NCBI GenBank assembly: GCA_910584965.1
Contig: CAJUDZ010000006.1
Location: forward strand, 62,001-126,000
Direction: 5' to 3'
Length of the DNA: 64,000 bases
From: an uncultured Lachnospiraceae bacterium
GTDB lineage: Bacteria; Bacillota; Clostridia; Lachnospirales; Lachnospiraceae
Below the pieces are notes generated by a model that worked only from the letters and a program-made list of their open reading frames with translations, ran no database searches and was not told the DNA's origin. Of the stretch, positions 15,772 through 24,153 are shown piece after piece. A program made the translations under genes and the position numbers. The first letter of the stretch is position 1, and each line of letters begins with the position of its first letter.

Positions 15772-17640
15772 ATGTTTGACGTAACGGAAGAGCTGAAAAA
15801 ACTCCCGAACAGCCCGGGGGTCTATATCATGCACGATGCGGATGATTCGATAATTTATGTGGGAAAGGCTGTCAATCTGCATAACCGAGTTCGTTCGTAT
15901 TTTCGGAAAATCGTGGGGCGGGGCCCTCAGATTGACAAAATGGTGGAGCAGATTGCCCGTTTCGAATATATCGTGACCGATTCGGAGCTGGAAGCGCTTG
16001 TGCTGGAAAATAACCTGATCAAGGAACACAGCCCGAAATATAATACGATGTTAAAGGATGACAAGACTTATCCTTATATCAAAGTGACAGTGGCCGAGGA
16101 ATATCCGCGGATTCTGTTTTCCAGAGAGATGAAAAAAGACCGTTCCAAATATTTCGGGCCGTATACGAGTGCGGCTTCGGTTAAGGATACGATAGAGCTG
16201 ATGAACAAGTTATACCAGCTCAGGACATGCAGCCGGAAACTGCCGCGGGATATCGGTCTGGACCGTCCCTGCCTGAACTATCATATCAAACAGTGCCTTG
16301 CGCCCTGCCAGGGTTATATCGGCAGGGACGAATACCGGGAACGCATGGAACAGGCGTTGGACTTTTTGAACGGGAACTATAAACCTGTTCTGCGGGAGCT
16401 GGAACAGAAGATGCAGGAGGCTTCGGAGCAGCTCGCTTTTGAGGACGCCATTCGCTATCGGGATTTATATAACAGCGTAAAAAGCGTGGCGCAGAAGCAG
16501 AAGATTACGGACAGCGACGGTGAGGATAAGGATATTATCGCGCTTGCGAAGGATGAGAGCGACGCGGTGGTTCAGGTATTTTTTGTGCGGGACGGGAAAT
16601 TAATCGGCCGTGAACATTTTTATATGACGAATGTGGCCGGATATGACAAAGCCCAGATTCTGCTCGATTTTGTGAAGCAGTTTTATGCGGGAACGCCTTA
16701 TATCCCGAAAGAACTGATGCTTCAGGAACAGATAGAAGACCTTGAAATACTGGAGAAATGGCTGAGCACGAGAAAGGGAAGCAGAGTATATCTGCGCGTA
16801 CCGAGAAAAGGCTATAAAGAAAAACTGGTGGAGCTGGCGGCGCAGAACGCCCAGCTTGTCCTGAGTCAGGATAAAGAGCGTATCAAACGGGAAGAAGGGC
16901 GCACGATCGGCGCGGTGCGGGAGATCGCGGCGCTGCTCGATCTGGAAAATATTCACCGCATGGAGGCTTTCGACATTTCCAATATCAGCGGCTTTGCCAA
17001 TGTGGGTTCCATGGTCGTGTATGAGAAGGGAAAACCCAAGCGGAGCGATTACAGAAAATTCAAAATTCAGTCGGTATCCGGGCCGGACGACTATGCCTGC
17101 ATGAAAGAAGTCCTGACGAGGCGTTTTGTGCATGGCATGGAAGAGCGGATGGAACTTGACAGGAAAGCGATCGACAAAGAGTTTGGCAGCTTTACCAAAT
17201 TCCCGGATCTGCTGTTAATGGACGGCGGAAAGGGACAGGTCAACATCGCTTTGCAGGTACTGGAAGAATTACAGATTAACATTCCGGTATGCGGTATGGT
17301 CAAAGACGATAATCACAGGACGCGGGGACTGTATTATCGGAATGCGGAAATTCCAATTGATACGCATTCGGAAGGGTTTAAGCTGATCACAAGGATTCAG
17401 GACGAAGCGCACCGCTTTGCAATCGAATATCATCGTTCGCTGCGCTCCAAAGCCCAGGTTAAATCGGTGCTGGATGAAATCCCGGGTGTCGGTCCGGCCC
17501 GCCGCAAAGCGTTGATGCGGCACTTTAAATCCATCGAGGATATTAAAAACGCGGAAATCGAACAGTTGAGCGAGGTCCCGGAAATACCGGAACACATCGC
17601 CGGGCAGATTTATGATTTTTTCCACGGGTCCGGGGATTGA
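15772..17640 (+). CDS. uvrC: Excinuclease ABC subunit C
   Basis: A 622-residue nucleotide-excision repair nuclease that makes the two incisions around a UvrAB-marked lesion. The N-terminal GIY-YIG domain shows GVYIMHD and IIYVGKA, a UVR motif lies near residues 205-240 (QLAFEDAIRYRDL), the C-terminal RNase H-like nuclease region includes LLLMDGGKGQ, and a helix-hairpin-helix tail has IPGVGPARRKALMRHF. The ATG at 15772 (MFDVTEELKK) is chosen because GGAG lies six bases before it and UvrC proteins usually begin this way; ATG at 15760 is possible. It is followed by a hairpin and hprK. Confidence 0.95.
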   Translation: MFDVTEELKKLPNSPGVYIMHDADDSIIYVGKAVNLHNRVRSYFRKIVGRGPQIDKMVEQIARFEYIVTDSELEALVLENNLIKEHSPKYNTMLKDDKTYPYIKVTVAEEYPRILFSREMKKDRSKYFGPYTSAASVKDTIELMNKLYQLRTCSRKLPRDIGLDRPCLNYHIKQCLAPCQGYIGRDEYRERMEQALDFLNGNYKPVLRELEQKMQEASEQLAFEDAIRYRDLYNSVKSVAQKQKITDSDGEDKDIIALAKDESDAVVQVFFVRDGKLIGREHFYMTNVAGYDKAQILLDFVKQFYAGTPYIPKELMLQEQIEDLEILEKWLSTRKGSRVYLRVPRKGYKEKLVELAAQNAQLVLSQDKERIKREEGRTIGAVREIAALLDLENIHRMEAFDISNISGFANVGSMVVYEKGKPKRSDYRKFKIQSVSGPDDYACMKEVLTRRFVHGMEERMELDRKAIDKEFGSFTKFPDLLLMDGGKGQVNIALQVLEELQINIPVCGMVKDDNHRTRGLYYRNAEIPIDTHSEGFKLITRIQDEAHRFAIEYHRSLRSKAQVKSVLDEIPGVGPARRKALMRHFKSIEDIKNAEIEQLSEVPEIPEHIAGQIYDFFHGSGD

Positions 17641-17661
17641 TTGCCGTCAGGGAATTGTGGT

Positions 17662-17698
17662 ACAATAGACGCAGGTCCTATGGACTTGCGTCTATTGT
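17662..17698. other. Long hairpin between uvrC and hprK
   Basis: A 12-bp perfect stem acaatagacgca/tgcgtctattgt with an inner gtcc-tat-ggac stem. There is no T-run after it on either side. A possible promoter (ttgatt 17637, tacaat 17661, 18-base spacer) overlaps the left arm, so the hairpin might form at the 5' end of the hprK transcript. Confidence 0.5.
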
Positions 17699-17738
17699 CA
17701 TAGTTGAAAACAGGAATATACGTTAAAGGAGAGGGGTT

Positions 17739-18674
17739 ATGGCAAGTATCAGTCTGACAAAAGTAATTGAAAAATGGAAATGGGAAAATCTGACGCCGGA
17801 AATCGATATTTCCAAAATTAAGATCACGCAGCCCGACATCAACCGGCCTGCACTGCAGCTTGCAGGATATTTCGAGCATTTTGAGGCAACCCGCCTTCAG
17901 GTAGTCGGTTTTGTAGAGTATTCCTATATGAATGGTCTGGATGAAGAGAAGCAGTTGGAAATCTATGAGAAACTGCTGAATAATCCGATTCCGGGCATTG
18001 TTTTTTGCAGGGAACTGCATCCGAACGATTTGTTCAGGGAAGTTGCCGTTAAATATGGTGTTCCGCTTCTGATGAGCAATAAAGCGACTTCGGCCTGCAT
18101 GGCGGAAATCATTCGATGGCTGAACGTACAGCTTGCCCCCTGTATTTCGATTCACGGTGTACTGATAGACGTTTATGGTGAAGGCGTGCTGATTACCGGA
18201 GAGAGCGGCATCGGTAAATCGGAAGCCGCTCTGGAACTGATTAAGAGGGGACACCGTCTGGTGACGGACGATGTGGTGGAACTGCGAAGAGTCAGCGCGG
18301 ACACGCTGATCGGCACCGCACCGAATATTACGAAGCATTTTATCGAACTGCGCGGCATCGGCATTATCGATGTGAAAGCGCTTTTTGGTGTATCGAGCGT
18401 TCGGGAGACGCAGAATATTGATCTCGTCATCCATTTGGAAGACTGGGACAAAGAAAAAGAATATGACCGCCTCGGCATGGAAGAAGAATATATAGAATAT
18501 CTTGGAAATAAAGTAGTCTGCCATAATATTCCGATCAGACCGGGACGTAATCTGGCGATTATCTGCGAGTCCGCGGCGATTAATCACCGGCAGAAGAAAA
18601 TGGGGTATAATGCGGCACAGGAACTTTATCAGCGCGTACAGAAATCCCTCGCGCAGAGGCGGGAAGAGGAATAA
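17739..18674 (+). CDS. hprK: HPr kinase/phosphorylase
   Basis: A 311-residue bifunctional enzyme that phosphorylates HPr and Crh on Ser46 when glycolytic intermediates are high and removes the phosphate when they are low. The P-loop GESGIGKS lies near residues 152-159, and the family signature around IELRGIGIIDVKALFG follows. This is the central sensor of carbon catabolite repression in low-GC Gram-positives. The ATG at 17739 follows AAAGGAGAGGGG. A Crh-like substrate is encoded 3.9 kb downstream in the same direction, and a second HPr-like protein with a candidate target serine lies at 50754-50984. Cytoplasmic. Confidence 0.96.
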   Translation: MASISLTKVIEKWKWENLTPEIDISKIKITQPDINRPALQLAGYFEHFEATRLQVVGFVEYSYMNGLDEEKQLEIYEKLLNNPIPGIVFCRELHPNDLFREVAVKYGVPLLMSNKATSACMAEIIRWLNVQLAPCISIHGVLIDVYGEGVLITGESGIGKSEAALELIKRGHRLVTDDVVELRRVSADTLIGTAPNITKHFIELRGIGIIDVKALFGVSSVRETQNIDLVIHLEDWDKEKEYDRLGMEEEYIEYLGNKVVCHNIPIRPGRNLAIICESAAINHRQKKMGYNAAQELYQRVQKSLAQRREEE

Positions 18675-18789
18675 AACAATCGATCTGAAAGAATGCTCTT
18701 AAAGCCGGGAAGTGGAGCGCGGATAATCGGGCTGTGAGAAGTGGTTCCTAAAGAAACAGTAAAGAAGGAAAAGAAAGGGAAATTGGGAT

Positions 18790-19728
18790 ATGGCAAATCA
18801 TGTATTCGGGGTGGATGTAGGCGGTACTACGGTAAAATTGGGGCTGTTCGATCTGGACGGCAATGTAATTGATAAGTGGGAGATTCCGACGAGGACAGAG
18901 AACGGCGGAAAAGAGATTCTGCCTGATATTGCGAAGAGCATCCGGGAAAAAATGAAGGAAAAAGAACTTGCGGCTCAGGATGTGGCGGGCGTCGGCGTCG
19001 GTGTACCCGGTCCGGTTGACGGAAACGGTATCGTACACAAAGCCGTTAATCTCGGCTGGGAACAGTTCGACCTGAAAAAGGAACTGACCGGACTGCTTGG
19101 CGGAATGCGCGTAGAGGGCGGCAATGACGCCAATGTGGCTGCGCTCGGTGAAATGTGGAAAGGCGGCGGACAGGGTTACAGGAATCTGGTCGCTGTTACG
19201 CTTGGTACCGGTGTCGGAGGCGGCATCATTATCAACGGTGAAATTATGACGGGTTCTAACGGAGCGGGCGGCGAGATCGGCCATATCCATGTAGAAGATA
19301 ATGAGACGGAACGCTGCGGCTGCGGAAATCTCGGCTGTCTGGAAGAATATGCTTCCGCAACGGGAATCGTCAGACTGGCAAACAGAACGCTGGCTGCGAG
19401 CGATAAAGAAAGCGTATTAAGAAACGGTGAAGTTTCCGCAAAAGCGGTTTTTGACGCGGTGAAGGCGGGGGATAAACTGGCAGTCGAAACTGCCCGGAAG
19501 TTTGGCGAATATCTCGGAAAAGGGCTTGGCGTGATTGCGGGCATTCTCGATCCGGAAATTATTGTAATCGGCGGCGGCGTTTCAAAAGCCGGCGAAGTGC
19601 TTTTTGAGTATATAAAACCACCTTTTGAGAGGACTGCATTCCAGGGCTGCAGAAACACGATTTTTGCGCTTGCCACACTTGGAAATGACGCAGGAATATA
19701 TGGTGCGGCAAAAATGGTATTGGATTGA
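18790..19728 (+). CDS. glk: Glucokinase, ROK family
   Basis: A 312-residue sugar kinase phosphorylating glucose with ATP. The N-terminal ATP site is DVGGTTVKLGLFD, and the ROK signature with its zinc-binding cysteines is CGCGNLGCLEEYAS near residues 177-190. GGNDAN and GTGVGGG segments complete the active site. ROK kinases can also use other hexoses, so glucose is the likely but not proven substrate. The start is ATG at 18790, with only a modest ribosome site (aaaggga). It lies between hprK and murB, separated by gaps of about 115 and 94 bases, so separate transcription is possible. Confidence 0.92.
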   Translation: MANHVFGVDVGGTTVKLGLFDLDGNVIDKWEIPTRTENGGKEILPDIAKSIREKMKEKELAAQDVAGVGVGVPGPVDGNGIVHKAVNLGWEQFDLKKELTGLLGGMRVEGGNDANVAALGEMWKGGGQGYRNLVAVTLGTGVGGGIIINGEIMTGSNGAGGEIGHIHVEDNETERCGCGNLGCLEEYASATGIVRLANRTLAASDKESVLRNGEVSAKAVFDAVKAGDKLAVETARKFGEYLGKGLGVIAGILDPEIIVIGGGVSKAGEVLFEYIKPPFERTAFQGCRNTIFALATLGNDAGIYGAAKMVLD

Positions 19729-19822
19729 GAATATCATTGCAGTAAACTGTTCCGACAGGAAGTATTAGATTGAAAATTCGGCATATAATGAGACAGACAT
19801 CATATATTTTAGAAATGAGACG

Positions 19823-20749
19823 GTGCGGAAATTGAGCTTGAACAGATCCATGTATGAATTTATTAAAAATATCATTCCCAAAGAAAGAATTTTTTTCGAT
19901 GAGCCCATGAGCGCTCATACGACTTTCCGGATAGGCGGGGCGGCGGAATGTATGGTTTTAATAGAGCAGGAAGAAGAACTGCTGAAACTCGTCCCCTATC
20001 TGAACCAGATAGAAGAGAATTACTTTATTCTCGGAAACGGAAGCAATCTGTTAGTCGGAGATAAAGGATACCGGGGAGTGATTATCAAACTCGGAGAAGG
20101 GATGAACCGGATTTCGGTAGACGGAAACCGTATTCACGCGCAGGCGGGGGCTCTTTTATCGAAGACAGCTGCTGCCGCAAGAGATGCGGAGCTTTCCGGT
20201 ATGGAGTTTGCGGCGGGGATTCCGGGAAGCATCGGCGGCGGCGTTGTAATGAATGCGGGTGCATATGACGGCGAGATGAAGCAGATCACGGAATCTGTCA
20301 AGGTGATGGATAAAGAGGGAAAAATCATGGTGCTGGACAACGATACGATGGAGTTCGGCTACCGTACCAGCATCATAAAGAACAGGCCTTTTATCGTGCT
20401 GGAAGTAACGCTGCGGATGCAGCCGGGGAACAAAGATGAAATTCAGTCAAAAATGAAAGAACTGATGGAGAAGCGGCAGAGCAGGCAGCCTTTAAATTAT
20501 CCGAGTGCAGGCAGTACATTTAAGAGGCCGGAAGGATATTTTGCGGGAAAACTGATTATGGATGCAGGCCTGCGTGGATACCGCATCGGAGACGCCCAGG
20601 TATCGGATAAACATTGCGGGTTTGTCGTGAATATCGGAAATGCGTCGGCGGCGGATGTAAAAGAAGTAATTGAGGAAGTACAGGAAAGGGTGAAAGACCG
20701 CTTTCATGTAAGACTGGAGCCGGAAGTGATTTTTCTGGGCGATTTTTAA
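19823..20749 (+). CDS. murB: UDP-N-acetylenolpyruvoylglucosamine reductase
   Basis: A 308-residue FAD enzyme that reduces UDP-GlcNAc-enolpyruvate to UDP-MurNAc for peptidoglycan synthesis. The FAD domain shows TFRIGGAAE, GNGSNLLVGDKGYRG and AGIPGSIGGGVVMNAGAYDGE; the active-site serine region is YPSAGSTFKRP. The GTG at 19823 is the only start giving full length, with a weak GAGA upstream; TTG at 19832 or ATG at 19850 remain possible. rapZ follows after 32 bases, so murB-rapZ-whiA-crh may be one operon. Confidence 0.95.
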   Translation: MRKLSLNRSMYEFIKNIIPKERIFFDEPMSAHTTFRIGGAAECMVLIEQEEELLKLVPYLNQIEENYFILGNGSNLLVGDKGYRGVIIKLGEGMNRISVDGNRIHAQAGALLSKTAAAARDAELSGMEFAAGIPGSIGGGVVMNAGAYDGEMKQITESVKVMDKEGKIMVLDNDTMEFGYRTSIIKNRPFIVLEVTLRMQPGNKDEIQSKMKELMEKRQSRQPLNYPSAGSTFKRPEGYFAGKLIMDAGLRGYRIGDAQVSDKHCGFVVNIGNASAADVKEVIEEVQERVKDRFHVRLEPEVIFLGDF

Positions 20750-20781
20750 AAATACAACAGATAAGAAAGAGATGTGCATAC

Positions 20782-21645
20782 ATGAGATTTGTAGTAGTGA
20801 CCGGCATGAGCGGCGGGGGGAAAAGAACAGCGCTTAAAATGCTGGAAGATCTGGGTTTTTACTGTGTCGATAATCTTCCGGTATCTTTGATAGAAAAATT
20901 TGTGGAACTGATCATCCGGCCGGGCGGTGAGATCACCAAAGTGGCGCTGGGACTGGATGTGCGTTCCGATCAGCCGTTTAACGCTGCGCAGAAAGCGCTG
21001 GAACAGCTGCGGGAGAACGGCTATCTGTATGAAATTTTGTTTATGGATGCGAGCGATGCCGCGTTGATAAAACGATATAAGGAAACGCGGAGAAAGCATC
21101 CGGTATCGCCGGACGGCCGGATAGAGGAAGGCGTAGAGAAGGAAAGAAAGATACTGAAAAGTATTAAGAAGAAGGCGGATTATGTCATTGATACCTCCAA
21201 TCTGCTGACGAGAGAACTGAAAGAAGAGCTGGACCGGATTTTTGTTCTGAACGAGGAATACAATTCCCTGATGGTAACGATACTGTCTTTTGGGTTCAAA
21301 AATGGGATACCGGCGGATGCCGATCTGGTGTTCGACGTCAGATTTTTGCCGAATCCTTTTTATATAGAAGAATTGAAGTACAAAACAGGAAACGACAAAG
21401 AGGTGCAGGATTATGTCATGGGCTTTCAGGAGGCACCGGAATTTCTGGACAGGCTGACGGGTATGCTGGATTTCCTGATTCCCAATTATATCCGGGAAGG
21501 AAAATACCAGCTGGTGATCGGTATAGGCTGCACGGGCGGAAAGCACAGGAGTGTTACGCTCGCAAACGAATTGTATGGGCATATGAAAGACAAAGGAAAT
21601 TATGGGCTGAAACTGTACCACAGAGATTGCGGCGTGCAGTCGTAA
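20782..21645 (+). CDS. rapZ: RNase adapter RapZ / YvcJ-type nucleotide-binding protein
   Basis: A 287-residue P-loop protein of the RapZ/YvcJ family. The C-terminal domain ends with the conserved GCTGGKHRSV and YHRDCG segments. The Walker A site reads GMSGGGKR at residues 8-15: the usual serine after the lysine is arginine, followed by threonine. In E. coli RapZ steers an sRNA to RNase E; in Bacillus YvcJ affects competence and binds nucleotides; the role here is not known. The gene is followed closely by whiA and crh, the same relative order as yvcJ-(yvcK)-yvcL-crh in B. subtilis, but no yvcK homologue sits between them here. Confidence 0.93.
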   Translation: MRFVVVTGMSGGGKRTALKMLEDLGFYCVDNLPVSLIEKFVELIIRPGGEITKVALGLDVRSDQPFNAAQKALEQLRENGYLYEILFMDASDAALIKRYKETRRKHPVSPDGRIEEGVEKERKILKSIKKKADYVIDTSNLLTRELKEELDRIFVLNEEYNSLMVTILSFGFKNGIPADADLVFDVRFLPNPFYIEELKYKTGNDKEVQDYVMGFQEAPEFLDRLTGMLDFLIPNYIREGKYQLVIGIGCTGGKHRSVTLANELYGHMKDKGNYGLKLYHRDCGVQS

Positions 21646-21679
21646 GTGCTGTGGGCGGAAGAAATTTGGAGGAACAGCG

Positions 21680-22555
21680 ATGTCATTTTCCGGTACGGTA
21701 AAAGAAGAGCTGGCGGCATACATCAGCCCGGCGAGACATTGTCAGTTAGCGGAGCTGGCGGCGTTTTTCCACTTTGGCGGACGCCTGACAGAAGACGGAT
21801 GCCATATAAAATTCGATATGGAAAATGATGCGATTGCCAGAAAGTGCTTTACATTATTGCAAAAAACATTTAATATTAATAATGTTATGCGGGAAGCAGA
21901 CGAAGAAAAAATTTTTCAGGCGTTGCATTTATACGATGAAGAACATCATATAAAACCGCCGGATACTCCGGTAAATGCTCTTTTGATTAAGAACAGCTGC
22001 TGCGCGCGCGCTTATTTACGAGGCGCGTTTCTGTGTGCCGGTTCTATGAGCGACCCGGAGAAAAGCTATCACCTGGAATTTGTCTGTAACAGGCCGGAAC
22101 AGGCCGGACAGCTTCAGAATATCATTCAGGAATTTCAGATAGAGGCTAAGACGATAAAACGCAAGAAGTATTATGTGGTATATTTAAAAGAGGGTTCCGG
22201 TATCGTGGATTTACTCAATGTAATCGGAGCACATGTATCATTGATGAATTTAGAGAACCTTCGTATTGTTAAGGAAATGCGAAATTCCATTAACAGACGC
22301 GTCAACTGCGAGGCAGCTAATATTACCAAGACCGTAACGGCAGCATCCAGGCAGATAGAAGATATTCTGCTGATTAAAAAGCACTATGGGTTTGAGAACC
22401 TTCCGGACAATCTGCGGCAGATGGCCGAAATTCGTCTGGAATATCCGGAAGCGCCGCTGAAAGAACTTGGAGAATATCTGGAACCTGCGGTCGGGAAATC
22501 CGGTGTAAACCATCGGCTGCGGAAATTGAGTGAGATTGCTGAAGATATGAGGTGA
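21680..22555 (+). CDS. whiA: DNA-binding protein WhiA
   Basis: A 291-residue regulator with an N-terminal LAGLIDADG homing-endonuclease-like domain that lacks catalytic function and a C-terminal helix-turn-helix. Visible family segments are SFSGTVKEELA at the start, FLCAGSMSDPEKSYHLEF in the middle, and NRRVNCEAANITKT then SGVNHRLRKL near the end. WhiA acts in sporulation of Streptomyces and in division and chromosome segregation of Bacillus. The start ATG 21680 has GGAGGAA at ideal distance. It is 34 bases after rapZ and 17 before crh. Confidence 0.94.
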   Translation: MSFSGTVKEELAAYISPARHCQLAELAAFFHFGGRLTEDGCHIKFDMENDAIARKCFTLLQKTFNINNVMREADEEKIFQALHLYDEEHHIKPPDTPVNALLIKNSCCARAYLRGAFLCAGSMSDPEKSYHLEFVCNRPEQAGQLQNIIQEFQIEAKTIKRKKYYVVYLKEGSGIVDLLNVIGAHVSLMNLENLRIVKEMRNSINRRVNCEAANITKTVTAASRQIEDILLIKKHYGFENLPDNLRQMAEIRLEYPEAPLKELGEYLEPAVGKSGVNHRLRKLSEIAEDMR

Positions 22556-22572
22556 TAAAAGGAGGAGAAGTT

Positions 22573-22830
22573 ATGATTCAAAAATCTGTCCAAATCAAAT
22601 TGGAGGGCGGCTTGGAGGCAAGACCTGTTGCAATGCTTGTGCAGGTGGCGAGCCAGTACGACAGCAGCGTGTACATCGAGTCGGCGAACATGAAGGTGAA
22701 TGCCAAGAGTATTATGGGCATGATGGGCCTTGGGCTCAACTGCGATGAAGCTGTGACCGTTATTGCGGATGGCGATGACGAAGAGGCGGCAGTTGCAGGA
22801 ATTGAAAAATTTTTAGGCGGCGGTCAGTAA
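22573..22830 (+). CDS. crh: Crh-like HPr paralogue (Ser46 kept, His15 replaced by Glu)
   Basis: An 85-residue HPr-fold protein. It aligns without gaps to HPr numbering: Glu15 stands where the phosphoenolpyruvate-accepting histidine should be (GLEARP instead of GLHARP), Arg17 is kept, and Ser46 sits in NAKSIMG, the site of HPr kinase. B. subtilis Crh has Gln at position 15, so this is a Crh-type protein that should not carry sugar phosphotransferase phosphate but can be a Ser46-phosphorylated co-repressor for CcpA. Its position just after whiA copies the B. subtilis arrangement. The ATG at 22573 follows GGAGGAG; the frame upstream to 22552 overlaps whiA. Whether CcpA exists in this genome cannot be seen here. 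Confidence 0.9.
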   Translation: MIQKSVQIKLEGGLEARPVAMLVQVASQYDSSVYIESANMKVNAKSIMGMMGLGLNCDEAVTVIADGDDEEAAVAGIEKFLGGGQ

Positions 22831-22840
22831 GGCAGAATAT

Positions 22841-22871
22841 AAAAAAGATTCCCATCCGGGAGTCTTTTTTT
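22841..22871 (+). terminator. Intrinsic terminator after crh
   Basis: Stem aaaaaagattccc with gggagtcttttttt (one G-T pair), a four-base loop and a T-run. It ends the murB-rapZ-whiA-crh group. Confidence 0.9.
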
Positions 22872-22912
22872 CACAAAAAACATCTTTTTGACAGTCATGA
22901 AAGGAGGATGTC

Positions 22913-23803
22913 ATGGACAGGAGAATGCTTTTTGTTTATAACCCGAAAGCGGGTAAGGCACAGATCAAGAGTAATCTGATCGATATCATCGATATTTTCG
23001 TAAAGGCCGGATATGAAGTGACGGCCTATCCGACACAGGGGCCGGGGGATGCTGTTCGGGCCGTAAGGGAACGCGGGAAAGGATACGATATTGTCGTGTG
23101 CAGCGGCGGCGACGGCACGCTCGACGAGGTAGTCACCGGTATGATGAAGAGTGAAGAAAAGCTGCCGATCGGTTATGTGCCCGCGGGCAGTACCAATGAT
23201 TTCGCGAACAGCCTCGGTATTCCGAGAAGCATGATCAAAGCGGCGGATGTAGTAGTGAACGGTCAGAGCTTTGCCTGTGACATCGGAGCATTTAATGACG
23301 ATACCTTTATTTATGTGGCGGCGTTCGGAATTTTCACGGATGTATCTTACGAGACGCGGCAGGATATCAAAAATATGCTTGGGCATACGGCCTATCTGCT
23401 GGAGGGCGTAAAAAGGCTTTCCTCCATTAAATCCTACCGGATGAAAATAAGTTATGAGGATGTCTGTCTGGAAAACGAATACATTTACGGCATGATTACC
23501 AATTCCAATTCTGTCGGCGGCTTTAAAGGAATTACGGGAAAGAACGTGGAGCTGAATGACGGCCTGTTTGAAGTAACGTTAGTGAAAAAGCCGGCGAATT
23601 TACTGGAAATGAACAAAATCATAACGGCGCTTGTCGATAAGAGAGTTCATTCGGATGCTTTCCGCAGTTTTAAGACATCCAGGATTACAATAGAATCCGA
23701 CCAGGATGTGGCATGGACGTTAGACGGTGAATTTGGCGGAAATCACAGGAAGGCCATGATTGAAAATAAGAACGGGGCGCTGGAGATCCGGGTGCCCGAA
23801 TAA
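22913..23803 (+). CDS. Diacylglycerol kinase family lipid kinase
   Basis: A 296-residue soluble lipid kinase of the DagK catalytic family. The nucleotide-binding signature GGDGTLDEVV lies near residues 65-74, preceded by VYNPKAGKA at the N-terminus and followed by GYVPAGSTNDFA. The C-terminal sandwich ends with WTLDGEFGG. In Firmicutes such enzymes (DgkB) return diacylglycerol from lipoteichoic acid synthesis to phosphatidic acid; others (YegS, BmrU) act on other lipids, so the substrate is uncertain. The ATG at 22913 follows AAAGGAGGATGTC. A bidirectional terminator lies in the repeat-rich gap downstream. Confidence 0.9.
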   Translation: MDRRMLFVYNPKAGKAQIKSNLIDIIDIFVKAGYEVTAYPTQGPGDAVRAVRERGKGYDIVVCSGGDGTLDEVVTGMMKSEEKLPIGYVPAGSTNDFANSLGIPRSMIKAADVVVNGQSFACDIGAFNDDTFIYVAAFGIFTDVSYETRQDIKNMLGHTAYLLEGVKRLSSIKSYRMKISYEDVCLENEYIYGMITNSNSVGGFKGITGKNVELNDGLFEVTLVKKPANLLEMNKIITALVDKRVHSDAFRSFKTSRITIESDQDVAWTLDGEFGGNHRKAMIENKNGALEIRVPE

Positions 23804-23806
23804 AAA

Positions 23807-23905
23807 GTTCAGCTCACGCCATTCGCAGAACAGAGGCTGTGCTCAGTTCAGCTCACGCCATTCGCAGAACAGAGGCTGTGCTCAGTTCAGCTCACGCCAT
23901 TCGCA
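23807..23905. repeat. 39-bp tandem repeat, about 2.5 copies
   Basis: Units 23807-23845 and 23846-23884 are identical; a third partial copy runs to 23905 and then diverges. Each begins gttcagctcacgccattcgc. Short open frames across it simply repeat and show no coding signs. Confidence 0.85.
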
Positions 23906-23969
23906 AAGCCGCGCCTGCGGCGCTTTTCGCTGCTGCGCAGCTTCCTTTGCTCATAAGCGGGCGTTCCCT

Positions 23970-24030
23970 CAGTGAGAACAAAAATGTCAAAATCTGTGCA
24001 AGCACAATTTTGCCTTTTTTGTTCTCACTG
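23970..24030. terminator. 61-bp palindrome with embedded bidirectional terminator
   Basis: The outer arms cagtgagaac and gttctcactg are exact complements. The inner stem caaaat..tgc/gca..attttg is followed by cctttttt on the plus strand and acattttt on the minus strand, so it can stop transcription from both sides. The flanking gctgaac echoes the gttcagc that opens the tandem repeats. The 350-base gap 23804-24153 holds nothing else but the fba leader. Confidence 0.7.
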
Positions 24031-24153
24031 GCTGAACTGTTGTAAAAAAATTTTTCGGAGAGGTTTTCTTTTTTGGGGGAATGCTGTATAATGACATCAA
24101 GCATTGGGTGGATAAGCCTGAGTGAGAAAAATATTAGATGGAGGTAAATAAAG

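Noticed and set aside
23760..24104. Short open frames across the 39-bp tandem repeats
   Set aside because: The translations simply repeat RHSQNRGCAQFSS-type strings and lack ribosome sites.
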